The notes under the pieces are model-generated. The model did no database searches. It was not told where the DNA came from and saw only the letters and a list, made by a program, of their open reading frames with translations. From the NCBI RefSeq assembly GCF_009982895.1, contig NZ_WXZL01000004.1, forward strand, positions 62,001 to 126,000: a DNA stretch of 64,000 nucleotides. The letters run 5' to 3'. The stretch is from Deinococcus alpinitundrae (GTDB lineage: Bacteria; Deinococcota; Deinococci; Deinococcales; Deinococcaceae). The translations under genes were made by a program, and so were the position numbers. The number at the start of each line of letters is the position of its first letter. Within the stretch, counting starts at the first letter, position 1. Shown piece after piece: positions 44,541 through 54,074 of the stretch.

Positions 44541-46391
44541 TCAGGCCCCCGGCAACGCCGTCTGCCTGCGCGCCGGGCGGTCCTCGGCGCGAAACTGCAA
44601 TTCGTAGAGGTCTTTGTAGAGGCCGCCCTCGGCGATCAGTTCGGCGTGGGTACCGCGCTGCACGATGCGTCCGGCGTCCATCACCACGATCAGGTCTGCG
44701 CCGCGAATGGTGCTGAGGCGGTGGGCGATCACGAAGGTCGTGCGGCCCACCATCAGCTTTTCCAGGGCGTCTTGCACCAGCGCTTCCGATTCGTTGTCTA
44801 AGGCGCTGGTGGCCTCGTCCAGAATCAGAATGCGGGGATTTTTCAAGATGGCCCGGGCAATGGCGACTCGCTGGCGCTGCCCACCCGACAGCTTGACGCC
44901 GCGCTCACCCACCGCCGTCTCGAAACCCTGCGGCAACTTCAGAATGAACTCCTCGGCATTGGCCGCCCGCGCCGCCGCCTCGACTTCCTCGGCGCTGGCG
45001 TCCTGGCGTCCGTAGAGGATGTTCTCGGCCACGCTGCCGGAAAACAGCAGGGTTTCCTGCGGCACCAGGCCGACCTGACGGCGCAACTCCTCCAAATCAG
45101 CCGAGCGCACGTCCACGCCGTCCACCTTCAGCGCCCCGCCGCTCACGTCGTAGAAGCGCGGCAGCAAGCTGACCAGGGTGGTCTTTCCGGCCCCACTCGG
45201 CCCGACCAGCGCCACCGTCTGCCCCGGCGACACCTCCAGATTGAGCTCCTCAAGGGTGGGCGAGGCCACCTCGTCACCGTACCCGAACGACACGCCCTCG
45301 AAGCTGACGCGCCCACTGAGACGGCCCAGCGCTGCGGGCGCCGCCACCAGCGGCAGATCGCTGCGGGTGTCGAGCAGCTCAAAGAGGCGTGAGGACGCGC
45401 CCAGTGCTTCTTGCACCTGCGAGAAAATGCCGGTCAGGCCGCCCACGTTGATGCCGACCTGCAAGGCGTAGAACAGAAAGCTGACCAGCTTGCCGGGGGT
45501 GAGGTCGCCGCCCAGCACCTGCCGCCCGCCGTACCACAGCACCCCCGCCAAGCTGCCGAAGGCCAGGAAGGTCATGATGCCCGCCAGCGACGACGAGAGC
45601 CGGATGCGCCGCAGCGACGCCTGAAACGATGCCTCGACGCCCTGGCCGTAGCGCGCCCGCTCCAGGGTCTCAGCGGTGAAGCTCTGCACCACCCGCACCC
45701 CGCTGATGGCCTCCTCGGCGCTGGCGTTGGCGGCGGCCACCTTGTCCTGCACGTCGCGGGCGGCCCTGCGGATTTGCAGGCCCACCACCACCGCCGTACC
45801 GATGATCAGCGGAATGACCGCCAGGGTAAACAGACTCAGCCGGAAGCTGGTCAGCACCATCAGGGTCACGCCGCCGATCAGGGTAATCACCTGACTGAGC
45901 AGTTGGGCCAGGGCGCTGCTGACCACCGTCTGCACGGTGGACACGTCGCTGGTGAGGCGGCTGGTGAGTTCGCCGGTGCGGCGCACGGCGAAGAAGCGCG
46001 GGCTGAGGGTCAGCAGATGCGAGAACACCGCCCGGCGCAGATCGGCCACCACCCGCACACCCACCCGCGAGATCAGAAAGGTTTGCAGCGCCGTGAAGAG
46101 GGCCACCACCGCGAAGACGCCCAGCAGCAGCAGCACGATTCGGTCGAGCGGCCCGGTGTCGGCCAAGCCGCCCGGCGCGCGCTTGAGAAAGGAAGCGTCG
46201 ATCAGGTTGCCGAACAGCTTGGGAAACACCAGGCTCAGGCCCGCCGAGAACAGGGTGGCGACAATGCCCAGCATCAGCCAGCCCAGGTAGGGCCGGACGT
46301 AGCGCAGCAGCCGCCACAAATTGGCCGGATCACGGCGGGAAGTTTCCGTACCACCTGGAGCGGAGGAGCGGGCAGTGGGGCGCGAGAACAT
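44541..46391 (-). CDS. ABC exporter, fused membrane and ATP-binding domains
   Basis: A 616-residue half-transporter of the MsbA/LmrA type. Six membrane helices (about 45-330) precede a nucleotide-binding domain with Walker A VGPSGAGKTT, signature KLSGGQRQR, Walker B ILILDEATSALD and the switch His in VIAHRLSTI. It should dimerise and export lipid or drug. The ATG at 46391 is five bases after TACCCT, so the message may be leaderless. Confidence 0.92.
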   Translation of the reverse strand: MFSRPTARSSAPGGTETSRRDPANLWRLLRYVRPYLGWLMLGIVATLFSAGLSLVFPKLFGNLIDASFLKRAPGGLADTGPLDRIVLLLLGVFAVVALFTALQTFLISRVGVRVVADLRRAVFSHLLTLSPRFFAVRRTGELTSRLTSDVSTVQTVVSSALAQLLSQVITLIGGVTLMVLTSFRLSLFTLAVIPLIIGTAVVVGLQIRRAARDVQDKVAAANASAEEAISGVRVVQSFTAETLERARYGQGVEASFQASLRRIRLSSSLAGIMTFLAFGSLAGVLWYGGRQVLGGDLTPGKLVSFLFYALQVGINVGGLTGIFSQVQEALGASSRLFELLDTRSDLPLVAAPAALGRLSGRVSFEGVSFGYGDEVASPTLEELNLEVSPGQTVALVGPSGAGKTTLVSLLPRFYDVSGGALKVDGVDVRSADLEELRRQVGLVPQETLLFSGSVAENILYGRQDASAEEVEAAARAANAEEFILKLPQGFETAVGERGVKLSGGQRQRVAIARAILKNPRILILDEATSALDNESEALVQDALEKLMVGRTTFVIAHRLSTIRGADLIVVMDAGRIVQRGTHAELIAEGGLYKDLYELQFRAEDRPARRQTALPGA

Positions 46392-46563
46392 GCTCCAGGG
46401 TAGCGCCAAGCGGTGTCCGGCGTTGACCTGCCCGAGCAGTACCGTTCAAGCCCGTGAAAATAGATACCCGTCTCCGCCGATCTTTGAAAAGAATCTCCTC
46501 TTTGAAGACGCATAGGTATGGACCGCTTCACTCTGTGCAGTTTCAAAAAAGGTGGCAGAATTC

Positions 46564-46577
46564 GTTTCATATGAAAC
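46564..46577. promoter_or_regulatory. Perfect 14-bp palindrome at the GGDEF promoter
   Basis: GTTTCATATGAAAC is a complete dyad. It overlaps the expected -35 position for TAGAAT (46586-46591), which stands 11 bases before the GGDEF start codon. It is a likely repressor site. Confidence 0.6.
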
Positions 46578-46602
46578 CAATCGCCTAGAATGACCCTCAG
46601 CT

Positions 46603-47721
46603 ATGTTCCGTCTCCAGAAGCAAAAGCCGGACGTGCCGCTTGAGACCCTCCACCTGTTGCGGCGACAGGGGTTCGGCCTGCTGGCTCCACTCAGTGCACT
46701 GGCGGCGCTGCTGGCCCTGGTGTTTCAGCGCGACAACGTTGATCCGCTCGACAAACTGGCCCTCCCGCTGATCGCGGCGATGATGCTGGGCCTGGAACTG
46801 GGGCTGCGGCGGCACTGGCTCAAGCTCGAAGGAGCGCTCAACCTGACCTACGGGGTGTGCGGCGCGTACCTGCTGGCGCTCTTTTATCACCAATTTTCCT
46901 CGTTCGTCCCCAGGTACGGGATGCTCAGCGAGGGCGTGCTGTGGTTTCCGGTGCTCTACATGATGGCGTTTATTCTCTGGACACCCCGGCGGGCAGCGCA
47001 GGTGGTCGGCACCCTGATCGGCCTGACACTGCTGATCACCTTTGCCCAGACGCTCCCGCTGTGGCAAAGTGGGCGACTCAGTGACCGGCTGCTAGCCTCG
47101 CTCTCTCAGTTTTTCCTCTCGGGCATCTTGATCGCGCTGGTTCAGTATGTGGTGAGCAGCGCCCGGCGGCAGTACGAGGACATGCGCCGCCTGGCCTACT
47201 TGGACACCCTCACCGACCTGCCCAACCGCCGCGCGGCCCAGAGCCTGCTGGCCCGGCTGGACAGCGGGCAGCACCCCTACGCCCTGGTGCTGTTCGACCT
47301 CGACCACTTCAAGCAGGTCAATGACCGGTGCGGCCATGCCGAGGGCGATGTGGTGCTGATGCAGGCCGCGCAACTGTGCGGGCAGCACCTCAGCGCACCG
47401 AATCTGCTGGCGCGCTGGGGCGGCGAGGAATTTCTGATGGTGCTGCCGAATTTCAGTACCGAGGAGGCCCGCGCCGTGGCCGAGCGTGCCCGCAGCAACC
47501 TGGCCGCCTACGCCTTCGTGTCGGGGCCGGTGACGGCCTCCTTCGGCGTGGCCCAGACCACCGCCGAGGGCGGACACAGCTCGCACGAGCAGGTGCTGGA
47601 AGCCGCCGACCGAGCGCTGCACCGGGCCAAGGCCAGCGGACGCAATCAGGTGCGGGCCGAAGGCGACGACCCCGATCCGGCGGCCCCCTTTAGCAGTTCG
47701 CGTCAGTCGATGTTCGGCTGA
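46603..47721 (+). CDS. Membrane diguanylate cyclase (GGDEF domain)
   Basis: A 372-residue protein that should make cyclic di-GMP from GTP. About six N-terminal membrane helices (residues 25-185) are followed by a short coiled linker and the GGDEF domain: DTLTDLPNRRA, LFDLDHFKQVND, and the active-site GGEEF in RWGGEEFLMVLP. The site is intact. The membrane part lacks a recognised sensor name. No EAL or PilZ partner is visible nearby. Confidence 0.92.
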   Translation: MFRLQKQKPDVPLETLHLLRRQGFGLLAPLSALAALLALVFQRDNVDPLDKLALPLIAAMMLGLELGLRRHWLKLEGALNLTYGVCGAYLLALFYHQFSSFVPRYGMLSEGVLWFPVLYMMAFILWTPRRAAQVVGTLIGLTLLITFAQTLPLWQSGRLSDRLLASLSQFFLSGILIALVQYVVSSARRQYEDMRRLAYLDTLTDLPNRRAAQSLLARLDSGQHPYALVLFDLDHFKQVNDRCGHAEGDVVLMQAAQLCGQHLSAPNLLARWGGEEFLMVLPNFSTEEARAVAERARSNLAAYAFVSGPVTASFGVAQTTAEGGHSSHEQVLEAADRALHRAKASGRNQVRAEGDDPDPAAPFSSSRQSMFG

Positions 47722-47733
47722 ACTGCTCCCCGG

Positions 47734-48891
47734 TCAGGCGGGGTACAGGCGACTGGCCCGGGCCGCCTGAATGAGCGCCGAGGCCGCCGCCTCAATCTCC
47801 TCCGGCATGGTCGCTGCTCCGAAACTCAGGCGAACGGTGGCCAGGGCGTCGGCGTCGCTCAGGCCCAGGGCAGTGAGGACATGGCTGGGCTGCAGGGTAC
47901 CTGCCGAGCAGGCGCTGCCCGCCGAGACGCACACTCCGGCGAAATCCAGATTCATCAGCAGCGCCTCGCCGTCTGCGCCGAGGGCCGTGAAGGAGGCCAC
48001 CTTGGGACTGCCCGCCGGAGTGTGGTTGGCCCGCAGGTTCGCCTCGCCTGAGAGCAGCGCCGTGAGCCGGTCATTGAGGGCACGCAAGTGGGCGTGCGTC
48101 TGCGGCTGGGCCGCCACCGCCGCTTGCAGACTCAGGCCCGCCGCATACAGGCCCGGGGCGTTCTGGGTGCCGCTGCGCTGGCCGCGCTCCTGTCCGCCGC
48201 CCCGCAGCAGCGGCGGTAACTCCAGGCCGCGCTGCAGGTACAGCAGCCCCACGCCCAGCGGCCCGCCCCACTTGTGGGCGCTGAAGCTGGCACAGTCCAC
48301 GCCCCAGCTGATCAGGTCGAGCGCCACCACACCCGGCGACTGCACCGCATCGGTGTGAAACTTCGCGCCGCCCGTGTGTGCCACTTCGGCCAGTGCCGCG
48401 ATATCCTGTACCGCGCCGATCTCGTTGTTGGCGTGGTGAATACTGACCAGCCGGGTGCCGGGGCGCAAAGCTTCTCGCAACTGCTCGGGATCAATCTGAC
48501 CGCTGGCGTCCGGCCTCAGGTAGGTAACGGCCACGCCGCGCTCGGCGAGGAATCGGGCCGGAGCCAGCACCGCCGAGTGCTCGGTACTGGAGACGATCAG
48601 GTGGCCTTGGCCGCCCGCTGCGCCCTGAGCGCCGTCTGCCCAGACTTCGGGAAAGCTGCCGAGCAATACCTGGTTGTCGGCCTCGGTGCCGCCGCTGAGG
48701 GCCACCAGGGTCAGCGGCGGCACGCCCAGCGCCGAGGCCGCCGCCGCCCGGCCCTCCTCCAGCAGTTCGCGGGCCGCCTGCCCGGCGACGTGAATGCTGG
48801 CCGGATTGCCCGGCACGGCGGCGGCGCGCTGGTAGGCATCCAGGGCCAGCGGGGTCATCGGGTGGGTGGCGGCGTAGTCGAGGTAAATCAC
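47734..48891 (-). CDS. Cysteine desulfurase (NifS/IscS-like)
   Basis: A 385-residue PLP enzyme that removes sulfur from cysteine for Fe-S clusters or thio-modified tRNA. The N-terminus is IYLDYAATHPMTPLA; the PLP lysine is in SFSAHKWGGPLGVG; the persulfide Cys is in SAGSACSAGTLQPSHVL, the longer active-site loop of the NifS/IscS class. No scaffold gene is adjacent, so the partner is unclear. Confidence 0.92.
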   Translation of the reverse strand: MIYLDYAATHPMTPLALDAYQRAAAVPGNPASIHVAGQAARELLEEGRAAAASALGVPPLTLVALSGGTEADNQVLLGSFPEVWADGAQGAAGGQGHLIVSSTEHSAVLAPARFLAERGVAVTYLRPDASGQIDPEQLREALRPGTRLVSIHHANNEIGAVQDIAALAEVAHTGGAKFHTDAVQSPGVVALDLISWGVDCASFSAHKWGGPLGVGLLYLQRGLELPPLLRGGGQERGQRSGTQNAPGLYAAGLSLQAAVAAQPQTHAHLRALNDRLTALLSGEANLRANHTPAGSPKVASFTALGADGEALLMNLDFAGVCVSAGSACSAGTLQPSHVLTALGLSDADALATVRLSFGAATMPEEIEAAASALIQAARASRLYPA

Positions 48892-48913
48892 CGGGGCAAA
48901 CTCCGAAAGCCGC

Positions 48914-50680
48914 TCACGGCCCGAAGGTCGCGTAATCCTGACCGCCCACCCTGACCGTGAAGGTGTAGTTGCCGCGCACGCTCACGTCGTCACGCTGGGC
49001 CACCGCGCCCCTGAGCTGGGCGCTGTCGGTGGCGGGCAGCACGGTCCGCTCGCCGTCCTCGTCGCGCACCACGATCTCCACGTTACCCGCGGGCAGATCA
49101 CCGGGGAAGGTGTAGGTCATCGGCACGCTGCGCACGGGAGACGGTGTCGTCTCGGGAGTCGGCGTGGTGTCCGGCGGGGGCGTCTGGTCGGGCGTCGTCG
49201 GGGCGACCGGCGTTTGCTCCGGATTCGTCTGATCGGGCGTCACTGGGTTGGGAGTCGTCTGGTCGGGGACAGTCTGGTTGTCGGGCAGCGTGGGCGCGTC
49301 CTGACCCGGCGTGGTCGGCGCGAACTCTGGCTGGGCGGCCGGGGAGCCGCCGTCCACGTTACCGGAAGCGGGCGTCTGGTCGGGCAGCGGGTCGGGGGTG
49401 GGCGGCAGCGGCAGCGGCGGCACCGGCAGCGGCGAGATGCTGACCGCCGGGGCCTGGTAGCGGGTCTGGGCCACCACCAGCGTCACCGGCGAGCCGCTGT
49501 CCACCTTAGCGAAGGCAGCGGGCGACTGGCGCAGGACGGTGTTTTCCGCCGCATCCGAACCCTCCTTCTTGACCGTGTTGACGACCAACCCAGCCCGGCG
49601 CACCAGATCACGGGCGTCGCCGAACGGCAACCCGCGCAGATCCGGCAGCCAGGTCTGCTGCACCGAGACGCCGCTGCTGATCAGCAAACGCACACTCTGG
49701 CCGCGCCGGATCACCGCGCCAGGCGCGGGCAACTGGGCCACGACCCGGCCCTTGGGCGTGCCACTGAGCGCGCCGTCGACCTGCGAGACGCTGCCCAGCT
49801 TGAGATAGTTTTCGCCCAACGCCGACCTGGCTTGATCGAGCGTCTGCTCCTCCAGGCGCGGCACTGTCAGGGTGGGCGGGTTGTTGACGGTCAAGGTGAT
49901 CAACCGGCCCAGGTGCAGGCTGCTGCCGCCGCCGGGTTCCTGGGCGATCACGGCCCCCAGCGCCGCGCCGCGCTCGTCACCCTCGGCGTATTGCACCCGG
50001 TAGCCAATCTTCGCGAGCTTGTCTGCCGCTGCCTTGGCCGGTTGCCCCACCACGGCGGGCACGTCGGCCAGCGCCGGGTTGAGGTAGATCTGGGCGGCCT
50101 GGGCACCGAAATACGCCGCGCCCACCACACAGGCCAGCCCCGGGATCCAGGTCCAGACGCTGCGCGGCGGGCGCTGGCGGCGCACCTTGCCCTGGTTGAT
50201 GGGGGTCAGCGCCGCCGCGCTCAGCGACTCGGCTTCCTGTGGGGTGCGGGTCGCAGGGGTCAGGAAAGCGATTTGGGGGGTGTCACCGTCCATCACGATG
50301 TCGGCGTCCATCAGCGCAAAGCCCTGGGCCGCCAGCCGGGCGGCCAGATCACGCAGGGCGCTGAGGGCAGCCTCGTTCTTGACCGGCTGGACCTGAAAGG
50401 CCGAGAGCGGCATGCCCGGCACCTCGCGCCAGACGGCATAATACGCGCCGGGGCGGGCCACCACGTCGCTCAGGCCCGCCGGGGCCAGCGCCTTGAGAGC
50501 GGTGCGGTAGCGGTGAAAAGCGTTGCGTTCGTCGGGAGTGCTGACCTCGAACCACGACAGCCGCAGCAGTTCGCCGACCCCAGCTCCCGGCAGGGCGTCG
50601 GCCCGCACGCTGTAGATCGTCTGGCCGCCGCTCTGCGAGCGCTCCTCCACCACTTCGTACTTGCCGTCTATCCGCGCCAT
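48914..50680 (-). CDS. PASTA-domain protein with degenerate kinase-like N-terminus
   Basis: A 588-residue single-pass membrane protein. Residues 1-160 resemble a Ser/Thr kinase lobe (GKYEVVEERSQSGGQTIYSV) but lack the catalytic Lys, HRD and DFG motifs, so it is probably a pseudokinase. A membrane helix (about 175-197) leads to three PASTA repeats (from ADVPAVVGQPAKAAADKLAK through LPDLRGLPFGDARDLVRRAG), then a Pro/Thr-rich stretch with TPDQT repeats, and a small beta domain. PASTA modules bind peptidoglycan or muropeptides. It may tether or regulate a true kinase. Confidence 0.85.
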   Translation of the reverse strand: MARIDGKYEVVEERSQSGGQTIYSVRADALPGAGVGELLRLSWFEVSTPDERNAFHRYRTALKALAPAGLSDVVARPGAYYAVWREVPGMPLSAFQVQPVKNEAALSALRDLAARLAAQGFALMDADIVMDGDTPQIAFLTPATRTPQEAESLSAAALTPINQGKVRRQRPPRSVWTWIPGLACVVGAAYFGAQAAQIYLNPALADVPAVVGQPAKAAADKLAKIGYRVQYAEGDERGAALGAVIAQEPGGGSSLHLGRLITLTVNNPPTLTVPRLEEQTLDQARSALGENYLKLGSVSQVDGALSGTPKGRVVAQLPAPGAVIRRGQSVRLLISSGVSVQQTWLPDLRGLPFGDARDLVRRAGLVVNTVKKEGSDAAENTVLRQSPAAFAKVDSGSPVTLVVAQTRYQAPAVSISPLPVPPLPLPPTPDPLPDQTPASGNVDGGSPAAQPEFAPTTPGQDAPTLPDNQTVPDQTTPNPVTPDQTNPEQTPVAPTTPDQTPPPDTTPTPETTPSPVRSVPMTYTFPGDLPAGNVEIVVRDEDGERTVLPATDSAQLRGAVAQRDDVSVRGNYTFTVRVGGQDYATFGP

Positions 50681-50750
50681 TCGTCGCCCAGTATAGAGTG
50701 GCGTGCGTCCACAGACCGCTCATCTGGGTGGAGGCGCCCAGGCCACCGCA

Positions 50751-51230
50751 TCAGGGCTGGTTCCTAAGCGCCGCCAGCGCCTGCGACACGGTACGTCCGG
50801 TCACGGGGTGGGCGTAGTCGGGGACAATTTCCGAGAGCGGCAGCAGCACGAACGACCGCTCCCAAGCGCGGGGATGCGGCAGGGTGAGGTCAGGTGTATC
50901 GAGCACCCGGCTGCCGTAGGCGATCAGATCGAGGTCGAGCACCCGCGCTCCCCAGCGCTCGCGGCGCACCCGTCCGAAGCGGGTCTCGGTGTCCAGCAGC
51001 GCCGTGAGCAATGCCTGCGGCGGCAGCGCGGTGTGCAGCTTCGCGGCGGCGTTGAGGTAGTCCGGCTGGCCCGGCGGCCCGCCCACCGGCGCGGTGCGGT
51101 AAAACGTCGAGACGGCCCGCAGCTCGCCCAGCGCCGCCAGTTCCTTCAGGGCCCAGTCCAGCGCCGCCGCCGGGTCGCCCAGATTGGCTCCCAGGGCGAT
51201 CAGGGCCGTCTCGCCCGGCCGTTCAGGCAC
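50751..51230 (-). CDS. folK: 2-amino-4-hydroxy-6-hydroxymethyldihydropteridine pyrophosphokinase
   Basis: FolK transfers pyrophosphate from ATP to hydroxymethyl-dihydropterin in folate synthesis. The 159-residue protein has IALGANLGDP, YRTAPVGGPPGQPDYLNAA, and ERWGARVLDLDLIAYG with the two Asp that hold magnesium. The GTG at 51230 overlaps the end of folB by eight bases. It is the last gene of a HIT-folP-folB-folK operon. Confidence 0.94.
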   Translation of the reverse strand: MPERPGETALIALGANLGDPAAALDWALKELAALGELRAVSTFYRTAPVGGPPGQPDYLNAAAKLHTALPPQALLTALLDTETRFGRVRRERWGARVLDLDLIAYGSRVLDTPDLTLPHPRAWERSFVLLPLSEIVPDYAHPVTGRTVSQALAALRNQP

Positions 51231-51654
51231 CAGGCACCGGGCGCGCCATATCGGAGCGGGCCAGGTCAATTCGGGTCAGGTGCAGCTCGGCGTACACGTC
51301 CTCGAAGACGCCCGGCAGCGGCGCGTGCGGTTTGTGAACACGCACCGTCACGGCGCTGAGCTGCGGCTGCTCGCTCAGCAGCGCCCGGGCCAGCCGTCCG
51401 CACAGCGCCTCGAGCAGTTGCCAGCGCTCCCCGGTGACAATGCCCGCCACCAGATCGTAAACGGCGGCGTAGTTGACGGCCTGCGCCAGCTCGTCGGTGA
51501 TGTCAGCAAAATCGTAGTGCAACTCGGCGTCCACGACGAAGCGCGCCCCGAAGACCGCTTCCTCCTGATACACGCCGTGCCGCCCATGAAAGGCCAGGCC
51601 CTTCAGCACGACCTTGCTCAGCTGGCCCACCCGTTGCTCGCCGCGCGCATCCAT
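51223..51654 (-). CDS. folB: Dihydroneopterin aldolase
   Basis: FolB cleaves dihydroneopterin to hydroxymethyl-dihydropterin and glycolaldehyde. The 143-residue protein has KGLAFHGRHGVYQEEAVFGA with the active Glu, NYAAVYDLV, and VTVRVHKPHAPLPG. It is about 20 residues longer than usual because of an N-terminal extension. It lies between folP and folK. Confidence 0.93.
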   Translation of the reverse strand: MDARGEQRVGQLSKVVLKGLAFHGRHGVYQEEAVFGARFVVDAELHYDFADITDELAQAVNYAAVYDLVAGIVTGERWQLLEALCGRLARALLSEQPQLSAVTVRVHKPHAPLPGVFEDVYAELHLTRIDLARSDMARPVPGA

Positions 51655-51665
51655 TCCGCGCCCGA

Positions 51666-52529
51666 TTATGCACCCTCCAGCGCGGCCTGCACCCGCAGGG
51701 CCAGCGCGTGCCCGCGTGCGTCGTGCACCCGCACCATCGCCGTACCCGCCCGCGCTGCGTGGAGGTGCAGCGCCAGACTGGCCGCGTCGCGGGAGTCGGC
51801 ACTTCCCTGCGGCTCGCCCGAGAGCGCGGCCAGGAATTTCTTGCGGCTGCCGCCCACCAACACCGGCCAGGGCCGCGCCGTCAGCTGCGGCAGGGCACGC
51901 AGGAGCGCCAGATTGTGCTGAGGCGTTTTGCCGAAGCCGATGCCGGGGTCAAGCAGCACACCCGGCACCCCTGCGGCCAGGGCCAGCTCGGCCTGGGCCG
52001 CCAGGAAGCCGAACACCTCGGTCACCACGTCGCCGTAGTGCGGAGCAAGCTGCATGGTACGCGGCTCGCCCTGCATGTGCATGATGCAGGCAGGTGCGCC
52101 GCGCTCGGCACAGACAGCCCTCATCCGCGTATCGCGCAGGCCCGACACGTCGTTGACCAGGTGCGCTCCGGCCCCCAGCGCGGCGGCGGCGACCTCCGGC
52201 TTCATGGTGTCAATGCTGATGACGGCTCCGCTGCCAGCCAGCCCGCGAATCACCGGCCGCACCCGGTCGAGTTCGGTGGCCGCATCCACTGCCGGCGCGC
52301 CGGGCCGGGTGCTCTCGCCGCCAATATCGAGCACCAGTGCGCCGCCGAGAAGCAGCTGCCGGGCGTGAAGCAGGGCGGCCTCAGCGCCGCGCCCGCCGTC
52401 CGAGAACGAATCGGGCGTCACGTTGACGATGCCCATGACCGCGCAGCCGGGCCAGCTTAGCTGCCAGCCGCCTGCGGTTCGCACGCCGCCGGGCACAGGA
52501 AAGCCGAAGCTCAGCCCAAAGTCGGCCAC
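51666..52529 (-). CDS. folP: Dihydropteroate synthase
   Basis: FolP joins p-aminobenzoate to the pterin pyrophosphate. The 287-residue TIM barrel shows [43 protein letters not shown] and [11 protein letters not shown], all family hallmarks including sulfonamide-contact loops. It starts at a GTG (52529), three bases after the HIT gene. Confidence 0.95.
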   Translation of the reverse strand: MADFGLSFGFPVPGGVRTAGGWQLSWPGCAVMGIVNVTPDSFSDGGRGAEAALLHARQLLLGGALVLDIGGESTRPGAPAVDAATELDRVRPVIRGLAGSGAVISIDTMKPEVAAAALGAGAHLVNDVSGLRDTRMRAVCAERGAPACIMHMQGEPRTMQLAPHYGDVVTEVFGFLAAQAELALAAGVPGVLLDPGIGFGKTPQHNLALLRALPQLTARPWPVLVGGSRKKFLAALSGEPQGSADSRDAASLALHLHAARAGTAMVRVHDARGHALALRVQAALEGA

Positions 52530-52532
52530 CGC

Positions 52533-52889
52533 CTACTGCCCGAAGCCCACCGGAGCCGCGCCCTCCCAGCCGCCCAGCACGTGAATGTGGGTGTGAAAGA
52601 CCTCCTGGCCGCCGCCCCGGCCCACGTTGACGATCAGGCGGTAGTCGCTCAGGTGCTGCTGGGCCACCTTCACCGCCGTGAGCCACAAGCGGCCCATCTC
52701 GCCTGCGTCGGTGATCTCGTCGACGCGGGTGCTAACCTGCTTGGGAATGACCAGCAGGTGAACCGGCGCTTTGGGGGCGATGTCCCGGACAGCAATGTAG
52801 TCGTCGTCCTCGTAGACGATCTGGGCCGGAATCTGGCGGGCGATGATGCGCTCGAACAGAGTCGGGGCGGCGGGGTCGGCGTTGGTCAT
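52533..52889 (-). CDS. HIT-family hydrolase (HinT type)
   Basis: A 118-residue purine nucleoside phosphoramidase. The triad motif is HTHIHVLGG, with the upstream [20 protein letters not shown] and LLVIPKQV strands. TAGAGT (52896-52901) lies six bases before the ATG at 52889, so this is the first, leaderless gene of the folate operon. Confidence 0.92.
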   Translation of the reverse strand: MTNADPAAPTLFERIIARQIPAQIVYEDDDYIAVRDIAPKAPVHLLVIPKQVSTRVDEITDAGEMGRLWLTAVKVAQQHLSDYRLIVNVGRGGGQEVFHTHIHVLGGWEGAAPVGFGQ

Positions 52890-52937
52890 GTCTTTACTCT
52901 AAAGGCCCGCGCCGCCGGGTTCACGCAGACTGAAGGC

Positions 52938-54032
52938 ATGAAGCCTGTGCTCGGCAATCGCGGCGGCGTTCGCCTCTTGTTCTCCAGCTCCAACACGCCC
53001 GCCAAACACGCCAGAAAGCGGCGCTCGGGCACCCGGCGAACGCTACTGCTGGGCGCGGCGGCCCTGATCGCCTTCCGGCGGCTCCTGATTCCGCCGTACC
53101 CGCTCGCCGGAAAGTCGGTGCTGATCACTGGCGGCTCGCGTGGCCTGGGGCTGGCCCTGGCGCGCGAACTGCTGCGCTACGGCGCGAACCTGACCTTACT
53201 GGCCCGAGACGAGGCCGAACTGCGCCGTGCCGAGGGCGATCTGAAGGCGCGGGCGCTGGGGGTTTCCCCGCCTCCGAGCATTCAGATCGTGGCGGGCGAC
53301 GTCACGGTCCAGGCCGATCTGGAGCGGGCCGTCGCGGCGGCCATCAGCGCTTACGGACGGCTCGACGTGGTCGCCAACGTGGCCGGTATCATCCAGAGCG
53401 GGCCGCTGGACAACGTGACCGATAAAGATTTTCAGGAGAGTATGGCGGTCAATGCCTTTGCGCCGCTGCACCTGACCCGCGCCGCCCTGCCGTACCTGCG
53501 GGCGAGCGGCGGACGGGTGCTGATCGTGGCGTCGCTGGCCGGAAAAGTCGCCGTGCCGCACCTGAGCAGCTACAGCGTCAGCAAGTTCGCTGCCGTGGGG
53601 CTGGGCCAGTCGCTGCGCGCCGAACTCGCCCAGGACGGCGTGGGCGTCACCACCGTCTGCCCCGGCTTGATGCGCACCGGCAGCCCCCGCCACGCCCAGA
53701 TCAAGGGTCAGCACCGCCGAGAGTACGCGCTGTTCGCTACCCTTGACAATTTGCCGCTGATCTCGCTGGACGCCGATAAGGCCGCCCAGCGCACCGTGCA
53801 GGCGCTGATTCGCGGCGAGGCCGAGGTGATGATCGGTGGCCCGGCCCGGCTGCTCAATCTGCTGCAGTCGCTCGCGCCGCAGCTCAGCGCCGACGTGCTC
53901 TCGCTGCTCAACCGGGTGTTACCGGGGCCGGGCAGCAGCGACGCGGCCCTGCCCGGACACGCCGCCGAGGGCCGCCTGACCCGCGCGAACCTAATGAAGC
54001 GGGCAGCGGAGCAGGCCCTCAACGAACGCTGA
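52938..54032 (+). CDS. Short-chain dehydrogenase with N-terminal membrane anchor
   Basis: A 364-residue SDR. A basic stretch and hydrophobic segment ([19 protein letters not shown]) may anchor it. The NAD(P) site is [17 protein letters not shown] is the structural motif, and YSVSKFA holds the catalytic YxxxK. The C-terminus has an extra helical part of about 60 residues. The substrate is unknown. It is divergent from the HIT gene. Confidence 0.85.
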   Translation: MKPVLGNRGGVRLLFSSSNTPAKHARKRRSGTRRTLLLGAAALIAFRRLLIPPYPLAGKSVLITGGSRGLGLALARELLRYGANLTLLARDEAELRRAEGDLKARALGVSPPPSIQIVAGDVTVQADLERAVAAAISAYGRLDVVANVAGIIQSGPLDNVTDKDFQESMAVNAFAPLHLTRAALPYLRASGGRVLIVASLAGKVAVPHLSSYSVSKFAAVGLGQSLRAELAQDGVGVTTVCPGLMRTGSPRHAQIKGQHRREYALFATLDNLPLISLDADKAAQRTVQALIRGEAEVMIGGPARLLNLLQSLAPQLSADVLSLLNRVLPGPGSSDAALPGHAAEGRLTRANLMKRAAEQALNER

Positions 54033-54074
54033 GGGACGTCTGCGCTGCCCCTGGGGTGGCTCAGGCCGCTTGCT

